Shown: positions 1 to 9,141 of the stretch, in pieces
Layout of the letters: each line of letters begins with the position of its first letter
Position numbering within the stretch: position 1 is the first letter of the stretch
NCBI RefSeq assembly: GCF_025151215.1
Contig: NZ_CP102286.1
Location: 4,216,001 to 4,280,000 of the forward strand
Source: Parabacteroides merdae ATCC 43184
GTDB lineage: Bacteria; Bacteroidota; Bacteroidia; Bacteroidales; Tannerellaceae
Direction of reading: 5' to 3'
Length of the DNA stretch: 64,000 bases
Translations under genes and position numbers: made by a program
The notes under the pieces: model-generated
What the model was told of the DNA's origin: nothing
Database searches by the model: none
What the model saw: only the letters and a program-made list of their open reading frames with translations

Positions 1-1
1 A

Positions 2-1993
2 TTGAGTGGCGACAACGCATCCGATGTATTGAAAAGTATGCCGGCCAGCTCGATCAAGAACATCGAGGTCATTACCGATCCTGGTTCCAAGTATGATGCA
101 GAAGGGGTTGGAGGTATTATCAATATCATTACGACCAAGAACGCATTGCAAGGATATACGGGAACGATTCGTGCCAATGCCAGTACGCTGGGTAGCTTTG
201 GTGGCGGTGGTTATGTTTCGATGAAGGCAGGAAAGTTCGGTATTACTGCGAATTATGGCTATAACTACCGTAATTCCCCCTGGAATGATACCTATTCGAT
301 GCGAGATGAGGAAGAAGCGAAATACCAGCAGGGTGACGAGACTTTTACCCGTCCGTCTTCTTTGTTGAATGAGCATGGACGCAGCAAAAACAAAGGGCCG
401 TTCCAATACGGTTATTTGGAAGGTAGCTATGAGATCGATACGTTGAACTTATTAAGTGTAGGTGTCAATTTGTTCCGGGGAAAATCAACTAATCTCTCCG
501 AATTGATTGCGGATAAGGTCAATCGGACCGATCTGACAAATGGGGAACCGACAACGATGTATTCTTATAAACGTTATTCGGATTCAAAAGGAACATTCGG
601 CTCTACAGACGTCAATGTCGATTTCCAGCATTCAACCAGTAAGAAGGATGAATTGCTGACTTTGTCCTACCGCTTCAGCCAATCCCCCAATGACAATGAA
701 GGGCATTCCCGGCTTGAAGATCTGGAAGGGGTTTATAGCCAGGCTTACCGCTATCCTAACTGGAATATTAATGATGCTTCAACGACGGAACACACGGCAC
801 AGGTCGATTATACGACTCCTTTGTTTAAAGATCAGACATTGGAAGCCGGTGTGAAATATATAAATCGCCAGAGCAAGAGTAATACATTGGAACAGGTGAA
901 GGATTCTTTAAATGCCTGGCAGGATATTTCGCAGCGTAATAGTGACTTCCGTCATACTCAGCATATTTATTCCGCTTATTTGGGATATATGGTCAAGTTC
1001 AATAAATTCGGGGCTAAAGCAGGTGTCCGTGCGGAAGGAACCAGCTTGAATGCGGAGTTTGCCAAGGCGCCGGAAGAAAACTTCAAAACAAATTACTTTG
1101 ACGTTGTCCCGAATGCGACATTGACTTACCAGTTAGACATGTCTTCACAGTTACGTTTAGGATACAATATGCGTATCCAGCGTCCGGGGATCTGGTATCT
1201 GAATCCGTATTTGAATAACATCGACCCGCAGCGTATCTCGCAAGGTAATCCGAATCTGGATTCGGAAAAGAGTAATAATGTGAACTTCAACTTTAGTAAG
1301 TTTGCACAGAAGTTCAGTATAAATGCAAGTTTGAGCTATACATTTGTTAATAATGCGATTGAAAGATATACAATAATTGCCAACTTCCCGGAATCCGATC
1401 CGCTTTCTCAATATAACGGAGCTTCTTATAGCACTTATGGAAATATGGGAAAACGTCAGCAGGTCGGATTGTTCCTGTATGGCAGTTGGAATCCGGTTCC
1501 TCTGTTCCGTATCTATATGAACGGTGGGTTGGATTATACGAATATCGACAGCAAAAAGTCATTGGGACTGACAAAGGATGGTGTGGCTGGCCGAATCTTT
1601 GCAGGGACACAGTTTAATTTGCCGAAAGATTTTCGTATTAATTTGCATGGTGGTTATTTCAGTCCGTGGATTCAATTGCAGGGAAAACAATCTCCTTTCT
1701 ACTTTGCAGGTCTGAATATCAGTAAGGATTTCCTGAAAAAGAAACTCTCCGTTTCTTTGGGTGCACAGAACCCGTTCTGGAAAACCATGAAGATGGAATC
1801 GACTACGACAGGTGAAGGTTTTGTGGACCGTTCTACTACTTGGCGTCATGCCCGTGAGTTCCGTTTGAGCGTCTCTTACCGTTTCGGTACGATGAAAGGC
1901 CAGATCAAGAAAGTGCGCCGCGGTATCAGCAACGACGATACTAAAGGCGGTGGAGAAGGCAATAACGCCGGTGGCGGTGAACAGGCAATGTAG
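2..1993 (+). CDS. TonB-dependent outer-membrane receptor-like beta-barrel protein (5' end cut off)
   Basis: Outer-membrane receptor of the Bacteroidetes beta-barrel family (PF14905-like). The reading frame enters from the left edge, so the signal peptide, any carboxypeptidase-regulatory domain and part of the plug are missing. What remains starts inside the plug (NIEVITDPGSKYDAEGVGGI, typical of the plug end) and runs through a long barrel of alternating Tyr/Phe-rich strands to about residue 633. A hydrophilic tail of about 30 residues follows, Lys/Arg-rich and then Gly-rich, ending GGGEQAM. That tail is unusual because the last barrel strand normally ends such proteins. There is no SusD partner downstream, so it is not an obvious SusC. 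The substrate cannot be told from the sequence. Confidence 0.85.
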   Translation: MSGDNASDVLKSMPASSIKNIEVITDPGSKYDAEGVGGIINIITTKNALQGYTGTIRANASTLGSFGGGGYVSMKAGKFGITANYGYNYRNSPWNDTYSMRDEEEAKYQQGDETFTRPSSLLNEHGRSKNKGPFQYGYLEGSYEIDTLNLLSVGVNLFRGKSTNLSELIADKVNRTDLTNGEPTTMYSYKRYSDSKGTFGSTDVNVDFQHSTSKKDELLTLSYRFSQSPNDNEGHSRLEDLEGVYSQAYRYPNWNINDASTTEHTAQVDYTTPLFKDQTLEAGVKYINRQSKSNTLEQVKDSLNAWQDISQRNSDFRHTQHIYSAYLGYMVKFNKFGAKAGVRAEGTSLNAEFAKAPEENFKTNYFDVVPNATLTYQLDMSSQLRLGYNMRIQRPGIWYLNPYLNNIDPQRISQGNPNLDSEKSNNVNFNFSKFAQKFSINASLSYTFVNNAIERYTIIANFPESDPLSQYNGASYSTYGNMGKRQQVGLFLYGSWNPVPLFRIYMNGGLDYTNIDSKKSLGLTKDGVAGRIFAGTQFNLPKDFRINLHGGYFSPWIQLQGKQSPFYFAGLNISKDFLKKKLSVSLGAQNPFWKTMKMESTTTGEGFVDRSTTWRHAREFRLSVSYRFGTMKGQIKKVRRGISNDDTKGGGEGNNAGGGEQAM

Positions 1994-1996
1994 AAA

Positions 1997-2057
1997 TTTA
2001 TGAATTCTGATTTATGATTTATGGGTTTCTAATAAATCATAAATCAGAATTCATAAA
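1997..2057. repeat. Perfect 25-bp inverted repeat (intergenic hairpin)
   Basis: The 25 bases at 1997-2021 are the exact reverse complement of 2033-2057, with an 11-base loop. It begins four bases after the receptor stop codon. The arms are AT-rich and each contains GAATTC. There is no T-tract, so it is not a classical terminator, though the length of the stem could end or protect the receptor mRNA. Confidence 0.85.
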
Positions 2058-2069
2058 TCATAAACCTCT

Positions 2070-2093
2070 CCTTAAATTTCCGCTCTCGGACAA
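2070..2093 (+). promoter_or_regulatory. Candidate HTCS operator upstream of the GH2 gene
   Basis: A 24-bp element beginning CCTTAAATTTCCGCT and ending GGACAA. It is almost identical (22 of 24) to 13351-13374 upstream of the lyase gene. Its end lies 52 bp before the GH2 -7 box, against 51 bp in the lyase promoter. Shared sequence at shared spacing in one PUL suggests the site bound by the local HTCS. The binding is an inference. Confidence 0.55.
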
Positions 2094-2145
2094 ATCTATC
2101 CATCCAATTAGACAAATTGTGCCTGTCTTTCTGCCGCCAATCACC

Positions 2146-2153
2146 TACTTTTG
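2146..2153 (+). promoter_or_regulatory. Bacteroides -7 promoter element for the GH2 gene
   Basis: TACTTTTG matches TAnnTTTG exactly and lies 26 bp before the chosen start codon. No clear -33 TTTG is seen at 19-20 bp, as expected for a promoter that needs an activator. Confidence 0.5.
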
Positions 2154-2179
2154 GCTCGTATATAAAGAATTTTGTAAAC

Positions 2180-4216
2180 ATGAAACACACGATCTTTAGT
2201 CTGATACTCTTTTTTATCAGCACTTCAACCTTTGCTACGCGTAAAGAAATCCTGTTGAACGAGAACTGGATGTTTCGTTTTTCCCATCAGGTACAGTTTA
2301 AAAGTGAAGAACGGGTGAACCTGCCCCATACTTGGAACAGTGGCGATGCCCTTTCCGGCAAGCAGGATTACTATCGTGGAATGGGTAACTATACCAAAAC
2401 GCTGTTTGTAAAACCTGAATGGAAAGGCAAACGTCTCTTTCTGCGTTTTGAAGGAGTCAATACAATAGCGAATGTTTTTATTAATGATGTGCATATCGGC
2501 GAACATCGCGGCGGATATGGCGCGTTTGTATTCGAGATTACCGATAAAGTGAAATATGATGCCGACAACCGGATATTGGTGAAGGTCAACAATGCCTTGC
2601 AGCAGGACGTCATGCCTTTAGTCGGCGATTTTAATTTCTATGGAGGTATTTACCGGGATGTGAATCTGATCATAACGGACCCGGTTAATATCTCACTCAC
2701 CGACTATGCTTCTCCTGGTGTCTATCTGATTCAGAATAAAGTGACGAAAGAGCAGGCCGATGTGAAGGCAAAAGTGCTCGTCTCTAACGGAAGCGCGAAG
2801 GTGCAACCCGTAAAAGTGGACATCAAGATCTGGGAGGACGACAAGCTTGTCCAACAGCAGGATATAAAAGTCACGGTGGATGCCAATGACTGGGCTACAA
2901 CCGGAATGGATTTGACAATCCGAAATCCCCGTCTTTGGAATGGCCGTAAAGATCCGTTCATGTATAAGGCCGAAATATCTCTTCTTTCCGAGGGTCAAAT
3001 AATAGATCGGATTGTACAGCCATTAGGCTTGCGCTATTATCATGTGGATGCCGAGAAAGGTTTCTTTCTGAATGGGGAACATCTGAAACTGAAAGGAGTA
3101 TGCCGCCACCAGGATCGGGCGGAAAGGGGAAATGCGCTTTATAAAATGCATCACGATGAAGATGCGGCCATTATGGTCGAGATGGGGGCTAATGCCGTTC
3201 GTCTGGCTCATTATCCGCAAGCGACTTACTTTTATGACCTGATGGATAAATACGGAATTGTCACCTGGGCTGAAATTCCGCAGATCGGGCCGGGCGGATA
3301 CCAGGACCAGGGCTACATCAACCAGCCTTCTTTCCGGGAGAACGGGAAAGAGCAGTTGAAAGAATTGATTCGCCAGCATTATAATCATCCGTCGATCTGT
3401 TTCTGGGGGTTGTTCAATGAGTTGAAGACCATCGGAGACAATCCGACCGAGTATATCGAGGAATTGAACGACCTGGCCCATCAGGAGGACCCGACTCGCC
3501 TGACAACATCTGCCAGCTTCCTTTCTTACGACGATGATATAAATAAGGTGACTGATGTGATAGCCTGGAACCAGTATTTCGGTTGGTATGGCGGTTCTCC
3601 TTCCGATATGAGGAAATGGCTGGATGCCAATCATAAGGCACATCCGGAGTATAAGATTGCCATCAGCGAATATGGGGCAGGGGCGAGCATCTACCATCAG
3701 CAGGATTCCGTGAAACGGGGGATTGCTTCCGGTTGGTGGCATCCGGAGAATTACCAGACTTATTATCATATCGGAAACTGGAAAGCATTGGCGGAACGTC
3801 CGTTCGTCTGGGGTTCTTTCATTTGGAACCTGTTTGACTTCGGTGCGGCTCATCGTGTGGAAGGCGATCGTCCCGGTATCAATGACAAAGGGCTGGTGAC
3901 TTTCGACCGCAAGGTGAAAAAAGATGCTTTCTATTTCTATAAGGCAAACTGGAATACCGAGGAACCGTTTGTTTACATCACGAACCGCCGCCACCGCGAC
4001 CGTTCCTTGGCTGTTACGGACATCATGATCTTTTCTAATCAACCAGAAGTCGAATTGTTTGTAAACGGAAAAAGCCTCGGCCGGCAGAAGCCGGATGAAT
4101 ATGCGACATTCAAGTGGAAAGGGGTTGCTCTGCAGGATGGGGAGAATACGATAGAGGCTCGTTCCACCCAAAAGAAGAATCCAGTGAATGATAAGGTGGT
4201 CTGGACGGTGAAATAA
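2180..4216 (+). CDS. Glycoside hydrolase family 2 (beta-galactosidase/beta-glucuronidase-like)
   Basis: Secreted exo-acting GH2 enzyme, 678 residues. The ATG at 2180 is chosen because it gives a clean signal peptide (MKHTIFSLILFFISTSTFA). Domain order is sugar-binding jelly-roll (about 30-190), immunoglobulin-like domain (about 200-300), TIM barrel (about 310-590) and a short C-terminal beta domain. The acid/base is predicted at Glu414 in FWGLFNEL and the nucleophile at Glu497 in ISEYGAG. Both catalytic residues are present. The specificity (galactose, glucuronate or other) cannot be fixed by eye. Its promoter shares the 24-bp element with the lyase gene, so it is probably co-regulated with the PUL. 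It is convergent with the sulfatase operon, and a strong hairpin separates them. Confidence 0.9.
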   Translation: MKHTIFSLILFFISTSTFATRKEILLNENWMFRFSHQVQFKSEERVNLPHTWNSGDALSGKQDYYRGMGNYTKTLFVKPEWKGKRLFLRFEGVNTIANVFINDVHIGEHRGGYGAFVFEITDKVKYDADNRILVKVNNALQQDVMPLVGDFNFYGGIYRDVNLIITDPVNISLTDYASPGVYLIQNKVTKEQADVKAKVLVSNGSAKVQPVKVDIKIWEDDKLVQQQDIKVTVDANDWATTGMDLTIRNPRLWNGRKDPFMYKAEISLLSEGQIIDRIVQPLGLRYYHVDAEKGFFLNGEHLKLKGVCRHQDRAERGNALYKMHHDEDAAIMVEMGANAVRLAHYPQATYFYDLMDKYGIVTWAEIPQIGPGGYQDQGYINQPSFRENGKEQLKELIRQHYNHPSICFWGLFNELKTIGDNPTEYIEELNDLAHQEDPTRLTTSASFLSYDDDINKVTDVIAWNQYFGWYGGSPSDMRKWLDANHKAHPEYKIAISEYGAGASIYHQQDSVKRGIASGWWHPENYQTYYHIGNWKALAERPFVWGSFIWNLFDFGAAHRVEGDRPGINDKGLVTFDRKVKKDAFYFYKANWNTEEPFVYITNRRHRDRSLAVTDIMIFSNQPEVELFVNGKSLGRQKPDEYATFKWKGVALQDGENTIEARSTQKKNPVNDKVVWTVK

Positions 4217-4252
4217 TAATAGTTAGAATTTTTAAGGGAGGTGCCAAAATTC

Positions 4253-4303
4253 CTCTCTCTTGTCGGGAATTAATCCCCCGACAAGAGAGAGATTTCTTTT
4301 TTT
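4253..4303 (+). terminator. Intrinsic terminator of the GH2 gene
   Basis: A perfect 15-bp stem (4253-4267 with 4277-4291), a 9-base loop, then a T-rich run to 4303. It is placed between convergent genes and works best for the + strand. Confidence 0.85.
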
Positions 4304-4317
4304 GACATTCCCCTTTT

Positions 4318-5868
4318 TTATTCCTTCCCGTAAGGGATCAGCTCTTTCAGTATTTGTTCTTTATACCACGGATCGTCTGCTTCTTTCAGCAAGGGAACCA
4401 TCTGTTTGCATAAGTCGGATACGATTCCCTTATTCTCCTGCCAAGGGAGATTCTGCATCTGATACGGATCTTCCAGGTCATTAAACAAAAGGATGTCCTT
4501 GAGTTCTTTTGTCTTTCGGTCGATTGTGAGTGACATGGTATATTGATGTGTTTTGATCCCTCTCGACACCGGAAAATAAGAAATGACTTTTCCATCGGCA
4601 TCCTTTTCCCCATCGATATTTTTGATGTACAAGGCTCCCTGACGCAAAGGGACGGAAGAATCCTTTCCTGTAAAACGTCCCGCATAATTCCGCCCTTCCA
4701 CAGTGGCCGGAATCTGTTTTTCCAGACCGCACAGTCCGAGTATGGTCGGCATGATATCAGGAGAAGACAACAATAGTTCGCTGTCGATCCGAGGTATTAC
4801 TTTTTCAGGAAAACGAACTATGAACGGGACGTTCATGCTTTCTGCATAAGGTGAGTTTTTGGGATCGTCCGTATTTTGGCTGCACATGGTTTCTCCATGA
4901 TCGGAAGAGAAAATAACGAGGGTGTTCTTGTCCAATCCCTGTTTTTCGAGTTCGTCCAGTATTCGTCCGAAAGCCCGGTCGACACCTGTCACCGATGCAA
5001 AGTAATAACGTACGGATGGTGCTTTTTTCATTTCCCGGTTCGCATTCGGACGAATCAACAGGCTGTCCAGCGGTAGGTCTTTGTATAAGTTGTAATCTTC
5101 CTCCATGCAATCTTCCAGTGAGGCGTACGGACTGTGAGGCGGGTTGAAGCTGACCATCATAAAGAACGGCTTTTCAGGGTCCCGTACGTTCCCCTCATTC
5201 CGCAGATAGGAGATGGCTTTGTCTGCTTCATGTTCGGGCGACCACTCGTTTATCTCATGCTTGACGCCTTCGGTATCCCAATAGTGCGGATGCTTGTGGA
5301 CGTCATAGGTCCCGTACGAATACCAGTAATCGAAACCATGCCGGCGTTCTGCCGGCGTATAGGCATCCCAGGCCGGAACACGGTCTTCCACGTATTTTCC
5401 GGGACGTTCCGGGTCATTGGGAGTCGGGCAGTCGACATGCAGTTTCCCGATATAAGCACAGTTATATCCGGCTTGGCTGAACACGTCGCTAATGCAGGTC
5501 GCATCTTCGCGCAATGAACTGATCGGGCGGTTGGCATTACAGTTCAGAGGTACTCCGCTATGTTCCGGATACATCCCCGTCAACAATATTCCCCGATGCG
5601 GACTGCTCAGCGGGCAGTTGCTCATGGCCGAAGTCAGCACAACAGATTCTTTCGCAAACCGGTCCAGATTAGGCGTATGCACCGGATCTCCCTCGAAATT
5701 CACCGCATCCCGGAATCCTGCCTCTTTCCAGAAACCCATCGCATGGTTACGCATTTGGTCTGGAAAGATGTAGATGACGTTAGGAGTACTTGATTTTTGT
5801 GTTTTACATCCTAGTAAGGAGAATATAATCAAATTACTTAAATAGAAGTAGCGACTTTTATTTTTCAT
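4318..5868 (-). CDS. Ser-type arylsulfatase family lipoprotein
   Basis: Sulfatase of the alkaline-phosphatase fold, 516 residues. It begins with a lipoprotein signal (SLLGC, lipidated Cys21) and so is probably membrane-anchored. The formylglycine motif is S-S-P-H-R at Ser88-Arg92. It therefore needs an anaerobic radical-SAM maturase (anSME), which is not in this window. Metal-binding residues are seen in FPDQMR near the N-terminus and in SSDHGE in the middle. It is the last gene of the susC-susD-sulfatase-sulfatase operon and overlaps the preceding gene by 11 bp, which suggests translational coupling. It likely removes sulfate from an oligosaccharide imported by the locus. The exact sulfate position is not predictable by eye. 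Confidence 0.92.
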   Translation of the reverse strand: MKNKSRYFYLSNLIIFSLLGCKTQKSSTPNVIYIFPDQMRNHAMGFWKEAGFRDAVNFEGDPVHTPNLDRFAKESVVLTSAMSNCPLSSPHRGILLTGMYPEHSGVPLNCNANRPISSLREDATCISDVFSQAGYNCAYIGKLHVDCPTPNDPERPGKYVEDRVPAWDAYTPAERRHGFDYWYSYGTYDVHKHPHYWDTEGVKHEINEWSPEHEADKAISYLRNEGNVRDPEKPFFMMVSFNPPHSPYASLEDCMEEDYNLYKDLPLDSLLIRPNANREMKKAPSVRYYFASVTGVDRAFGRILDELEKQGLDKNTLVIFSSDHGETMCSQNTDDPKNSPYAESMNVPFIVRFPEKVIPRIDSELLLSSPDIMPTILGLCGLEKQIPATVEGRNYAGRFTGKDSSVPLRQGALYIKNIDGEKDADGKVISYFPVSRGIKTHQYTMSLTIDRKTKELKDILLFNDLEDPYQMQNLPWQENKGIVSDLCKQMVPLLKEADDPWYKEQILKELIPYGKE

Positions 5869-7294
5869 AATTATCCCCCCTATTCTCCAATAGCTTTTTG
5901 CTTAACTCTTCTATAATCGCTTTATTCTCTTCTTTTCCTGCCACATTATAATTCTCATCTCCATCATTCGAGTGATCAAATAACATCCGTTCTATGATCC
6001 GTTCGTCTTTGTCCCTCCATTCTGTATAAAAATACTGATCCTGTATAAAAGTGAAACCGTTTGCCCAACGGGAAACCCCATACCCCTTTGTTTTCGCCTC
6101 CGGTGATTTTAACAAAGGAAGCAGGCTGGTCCCTTCCAACTGAGCAGGCCGTTCGATTCCGGCAGCATCGCACATGGTCGGATATAAATCGACAAATTCC
6201 ACAATTTGTTCACAACGGTGTGGTGTTTTTATTTCAGGAGAATTGATTATAAGAGTCGAATGCAAACAGGTATTCATAATGCTATGTTTGCACCAAGTAC
6301 CATGTTCTCCCAAATTCCACCCATGATCTCCAATCAATACGACAGTCGTATTTTTATCGAGTCCTTCTTCTTCCAGGGTTTTTAACAGCCGACCGATCTG
6401 TGCATCCACAAAAGAGACAGAAGCATAGTAACCATGTATCATTAATTTGGCAGTCTCTTCATCCAACGGTCCCTGTTCCGGGATACCGCTATAGGCTCTC
6501 AACTCGGACCAATTAGTCAAAGCACGTTCCGGGATATTGTTTCCTGATTTTAATATATAATTCTCAGGAATCTCAATTTCAGAATGATCGTACATATCCC
6601 AATACTTCTGAGGCACAACAAAAGGCAAATGAGGACGAATAAATCCTACGGCAAGGAAAAAAGGCTTTTCCTGCTTTTTCAGTTTTTTCAAATCCTGTAT
6701 GCTTTTATCAGCGATTTGCCAATCCAGATAGTCCTTTTCAGGAAAATCTCCATGCTCATAAAAATACCCGCGTCGGCCTTTGCCTGTTTTTTGCTGTTTC
6801 TGCATTAAAGCCAAGTTTTCATCCGAATGATATCCCATTGCCGTACCAGGCACGGGAGGCATGACATCATCCCAATATTTCATGGAAGCCTCATCCTGGT
6901 GATGATAAATCTTTCCGTTTGCGATCGTTATATATCCGGCGTCTCTAAAACATTTCTGTATGGTAACTGCGTCAGGAACATCCACATCGGTACGGGCATT
7001 CCAAGTCTGTAACAGATTTTTTGTCGGACGCAATCCGGTTAACAGGCTTGCGCGGGAAGCTCCGGAGACAGCAATATTGCAGTACGCCCGGTCAAATAAT
7101 ACACTCTGTGTCGCCCATCGATCAATATTCGGAGACTTGATCTGCTTCCGGCCATAACAGCCCAACTCTGGGCGAAGGTCATCGCAAACGATAAACAAAA
7201 TATTTTGTCTGTCGTGATTCGTTTTCTGTTGTGACCAAACATTTATAGAAGCCGTAACGGCCAAACCTGTCAAAATAAGATTGCGTTTATACAT
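5858..7294 (-). CDS. Ser-type sulfatase, iduronate-2-sulfatase-like
   Basis: Secreted sulfatase, 478 residues, with N-terminal signal peptide (cleavage near Trp20-Ser21). The metal-site motif CDDLRPELGCYG and the modification motif S-G-A-S-R at Ser77-Arg81, followed by SLLTG, resemble iduronate-2-sulfatases and related uronate 2-O-sulfatases. That fits a glycosaminoglycan target together with GH88 and the lyase. The modified residue is Ser, so anSME maturation is expected. It follows susD after a 97-bp gap holding a terminator-like hairpin, and it overlaps the next sulfatase by 11 bp. The substrate assignment is an inference from motifs. Confidence 0.9.
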   Translation of the reverse strand: MYKRNLILTGLAVTASINVWSQQKTNHDRQNILFIVCDDLRPELGCYGRKQIKSPNIDRWATQSVLFDRAYCNIAVSGASRASLLTGLRPTKNLLQTWNARTDVDVPDAVTIQKCFRDAGYITIANGKIYHHQDEASMKYWDDVMPPVPGTAMGYHSDENLALMQKQQKTGKGRRGYFYEHGDFPEKDYLDWQIADKSIQDLKKLKKQEKPFFLAVGFIRPHLPFVVPQKYWDMYDHSEIEIPENYILKSGNNIPERALTNWSELRAYSGIPEQGPLDEETAKLMIHGYYASVSFVDAQIGRLLKTLEEEGLDKNTTVVLIGDHGWNLGEHGTWCKHSIMNTCLHSTLIINSPEIKTPHRCEQIVEFVDLYPTMCDAAGIERPAQLEGTSLLPLLKSPEAKTKGYGVSRWANGFTFIQDQYFYTEWRDKDERIIERMLFDHSNDGDENYNVAGKEENKAIIEELSKKLLENRGDNYEK

Positions 7295-7320
7295 AATATT
7301 AATATGATATCAGATTATAC

Positions 7321-7372
7321 AAAAAAACGAAGTTACTTTCGGAAAGGCCGAACCCTTCACAAAAGTAACTTC
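7321..7372 (-). terminator. Attenuator/terminator between susD and the sulfatase genes
   Basis: An 11-bp perfect stem (7329-7339 with 7362-7372) has a 22-base loop and, on the minus strand, is followed by seven T. It would end part of the susCD transcripts before the sulfatases, giving SusCD in excess. Confidence 0.7.
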
Positions 7373-7391
7373 TAAAAATCTTAAAAAACTA

Positions 7392-9107
7392 TTACCAGTT
7401 CGGATTTTGTTCTAAAGATCCATTTATTTCGATTTCAGTAGCAGGAATCGGCCACAGATAATCGCGATTTTCACGGAATACACGCGTCAACAACCGTTTA
7501 CCGGTGATACCGTATTCTTCACGGTTTAATAAAGTATGGGATAATTTCCAGCGGCGCAAATCGCTGTCACGAATACCTTCACCGGCTAATTCATAAGCTC
7601 TTTCACGGAAAATACGCTGGAACACTTCATCCTTGCTATTTGCAGCCAGATAAGAAGGACCGCTATTCAACAAAGCAATGCCGGCACGGGCACGGACTTT
7701 ATTGATATATTCGACAGCTTTTGGCTGATTCCCTATTTCATTGTAACATTCGGCCAACATCAGATAAACGTCCGCCAAACGGATGATCGGAAAGTTGACA
7801 GGTGTATGTTCACGGTTCGTAATAGCTCCGTTCCAGTCACCTTCGGGAACAAATTTTCTCCAGAAATAAGTTTCCCAACCCCCTTTATTATTACGCATGA
7901 AACCATTATTTTCATTTACTGCCACAACATCACCTTTCTGGTTCTTTGCAAAGATGAATGTCATTAGACGCTCCTCATTACGATTCCATCCCAGATAAGT
8001 AGTATAAGGAGCAATAACCGTAGCCATCAAACGCGGATCGCGCTGGTCCCACATCTCCAATACTTTATCCGCTTCGACCGGTCTGTCCAGAATTTCGGCA
8101 CCGGCATCATCGACTGTGCATCTGAATACTCGTTCACGAACCTGGTTATCTGTCGTATAACCAGGAAACAATTCGTCCCAATCAAACGGGCGTCCATCTT
8201 TGTATTCGTACATATCCACCAGGTTGACAGAAGGTAACGTATTATTCCAGCAGCTACCGTAAGAATTACGAGTACCGGCATAGAAACACAATGGCATACC
8301 ATAGTCATTGCCTGTACCTCCCAAATTGATAATGGAGAAAATCATTTCAGAACTTGTATGGCCAGTCAGGTTGAACAGATCTGCAAAATTACTGTACAGT
8401 TCGTGCCCGTTTGTTGACTTTTCAAGATTTTCAATAGCCTTTTCGTAGTTCTTATTATAAAGATACACCTTGCCGAGCAATGCCTGGACAGCTGTCAATG
8501 TTACACGGCCATAGTTAGCATCATCCCATTTGTCAGGCAGCCCTGAATTCAGAGCCTTTTCCAGATCACTGATAATAAACGCCCGTGTTTCTTCTGCAGA
8601 ACTTCTGGGTTTCATCAAGTTGTTGAAATCCTGTTCCAGGTTTGTTGTCTCGTCATACAAAGGAAGCCCTCCGAAATAGTCCATCAGATGGAAATAGATC
8701 AACGCACGTAAGAAATGGGCTTCCCCCAACATTTTGTTTTTTGCGTCTTCGGCAATGGGTGCTTCACCAATGCTGCGAATAGCCAGATTGGCACGCTGGA
8801 CGGCATTGTAACCGTTCTGCCATTTGCCATTCAAGAAGCCGGTACGTGGTGTACAAGTACCCAATTGAAGAGCTTCATACTGGTCATAACCAACGGCAAC
8901 ATCAGAATTCACGTCAATCATGAACATCTTGCCATACAAATCAGTATTTTTTAGGGACGCATAAACCCCCATCAAACCAGACTTACATTGATCCTCTGTC
9001 TGCCAGAAGGTTGAAGAACTTAACTGGTCGTAAGGAGCCCTGTCTAAATCATAGCAGCTTGTCAATGCCAAGAGTGCTGCTAAAAAAGGCATAATATATT
9101 TTTTCAT
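7392..9107 (-). CDS. SusD-like glycan-binding lipoprotein
   Basis: Surface lipoprotein that caps the SusC channel and binds the glycan, 571 residues. It has a lipobox LTSC (Cys18), then the SusD N-terminal tetratricopeptide-like region (FLRALIYFHLMDYFGGLPLY, typical of the family) and the SusD/RagB C-terminal domain (FRERAYELAGEGIRDSDLRR). The length is normal for the family. It begins 34 bp downstream of the susC-like gene. The glycan cannot be read from sequence alone, but neighbours suggest an acidic sulfated polymer. Confidence 0.95.
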   Translation of the reverse strand: MKKYIMPFLAALLALTSCYDLDRAPYDQLSSSTFWQTEDQCKSGLMGVYASLKNTDLYGKMFMIDVNSDVAVGYDQYEALQLGTCTPRTGFLNGKWQNGYNAVQRANLAIRSIGEAPIAEDAKNKMLGEAHFLRALIYFHLMDYFGGLPLYDETTNLEQDFNNLMKPRSSAEETRAFIISDLEKALNSGLPDKWDDANYGRVTLTAVQALLGKVYLYNKNYEKAIENLEKSTNGHELYSNFADLFNLTGHTSSEMIFSIINLGGTGNDYGMPLCFYAGTRNSYGSCWNNTLPSVNLVDMYEYKDGRPFDWDELFPGYTTDNQVRERVFRCTVDDAGAEILDRPVEADKVLEMWDQRDPRLMATVIAPYTTYLGWNRNEERLMTFIFAKNQKGDVVAVNENNGFMRNNKGGWETYFWRKFVPEGDWNGAITNREHTPVNFPIIRLADVYLMLAECYNEIGNQPKAVEYINKVRARAGIALLNSGPSYLAANSKDEVFQRIFRERAYELAGEGIRDSDLRRWKLSHTLLNREEYGITGKRLLTRVFRENRDYLWPIPATEIEINGSLEQNPNW

Positions 9108-9141
9108 CTTATAATTCTGTTTATAAATTCAACAAACATGA

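Noticed and set aside
1997..2057. Perfect hairpin as an invertible-promoter site
   Set aside because: Arms do not fit AGTYYYN4GDACT and are separated by only 11 bases, so nothing could be inverted; a structural hairpin is simpler.
3023..4171. 382-residue open frame opposite the GH2 gene
   Set aside because: It lies entirely antisense to a well-supported GH2 gene, has no recognisable motif, and its composition is a shadow of that gene's codon use.
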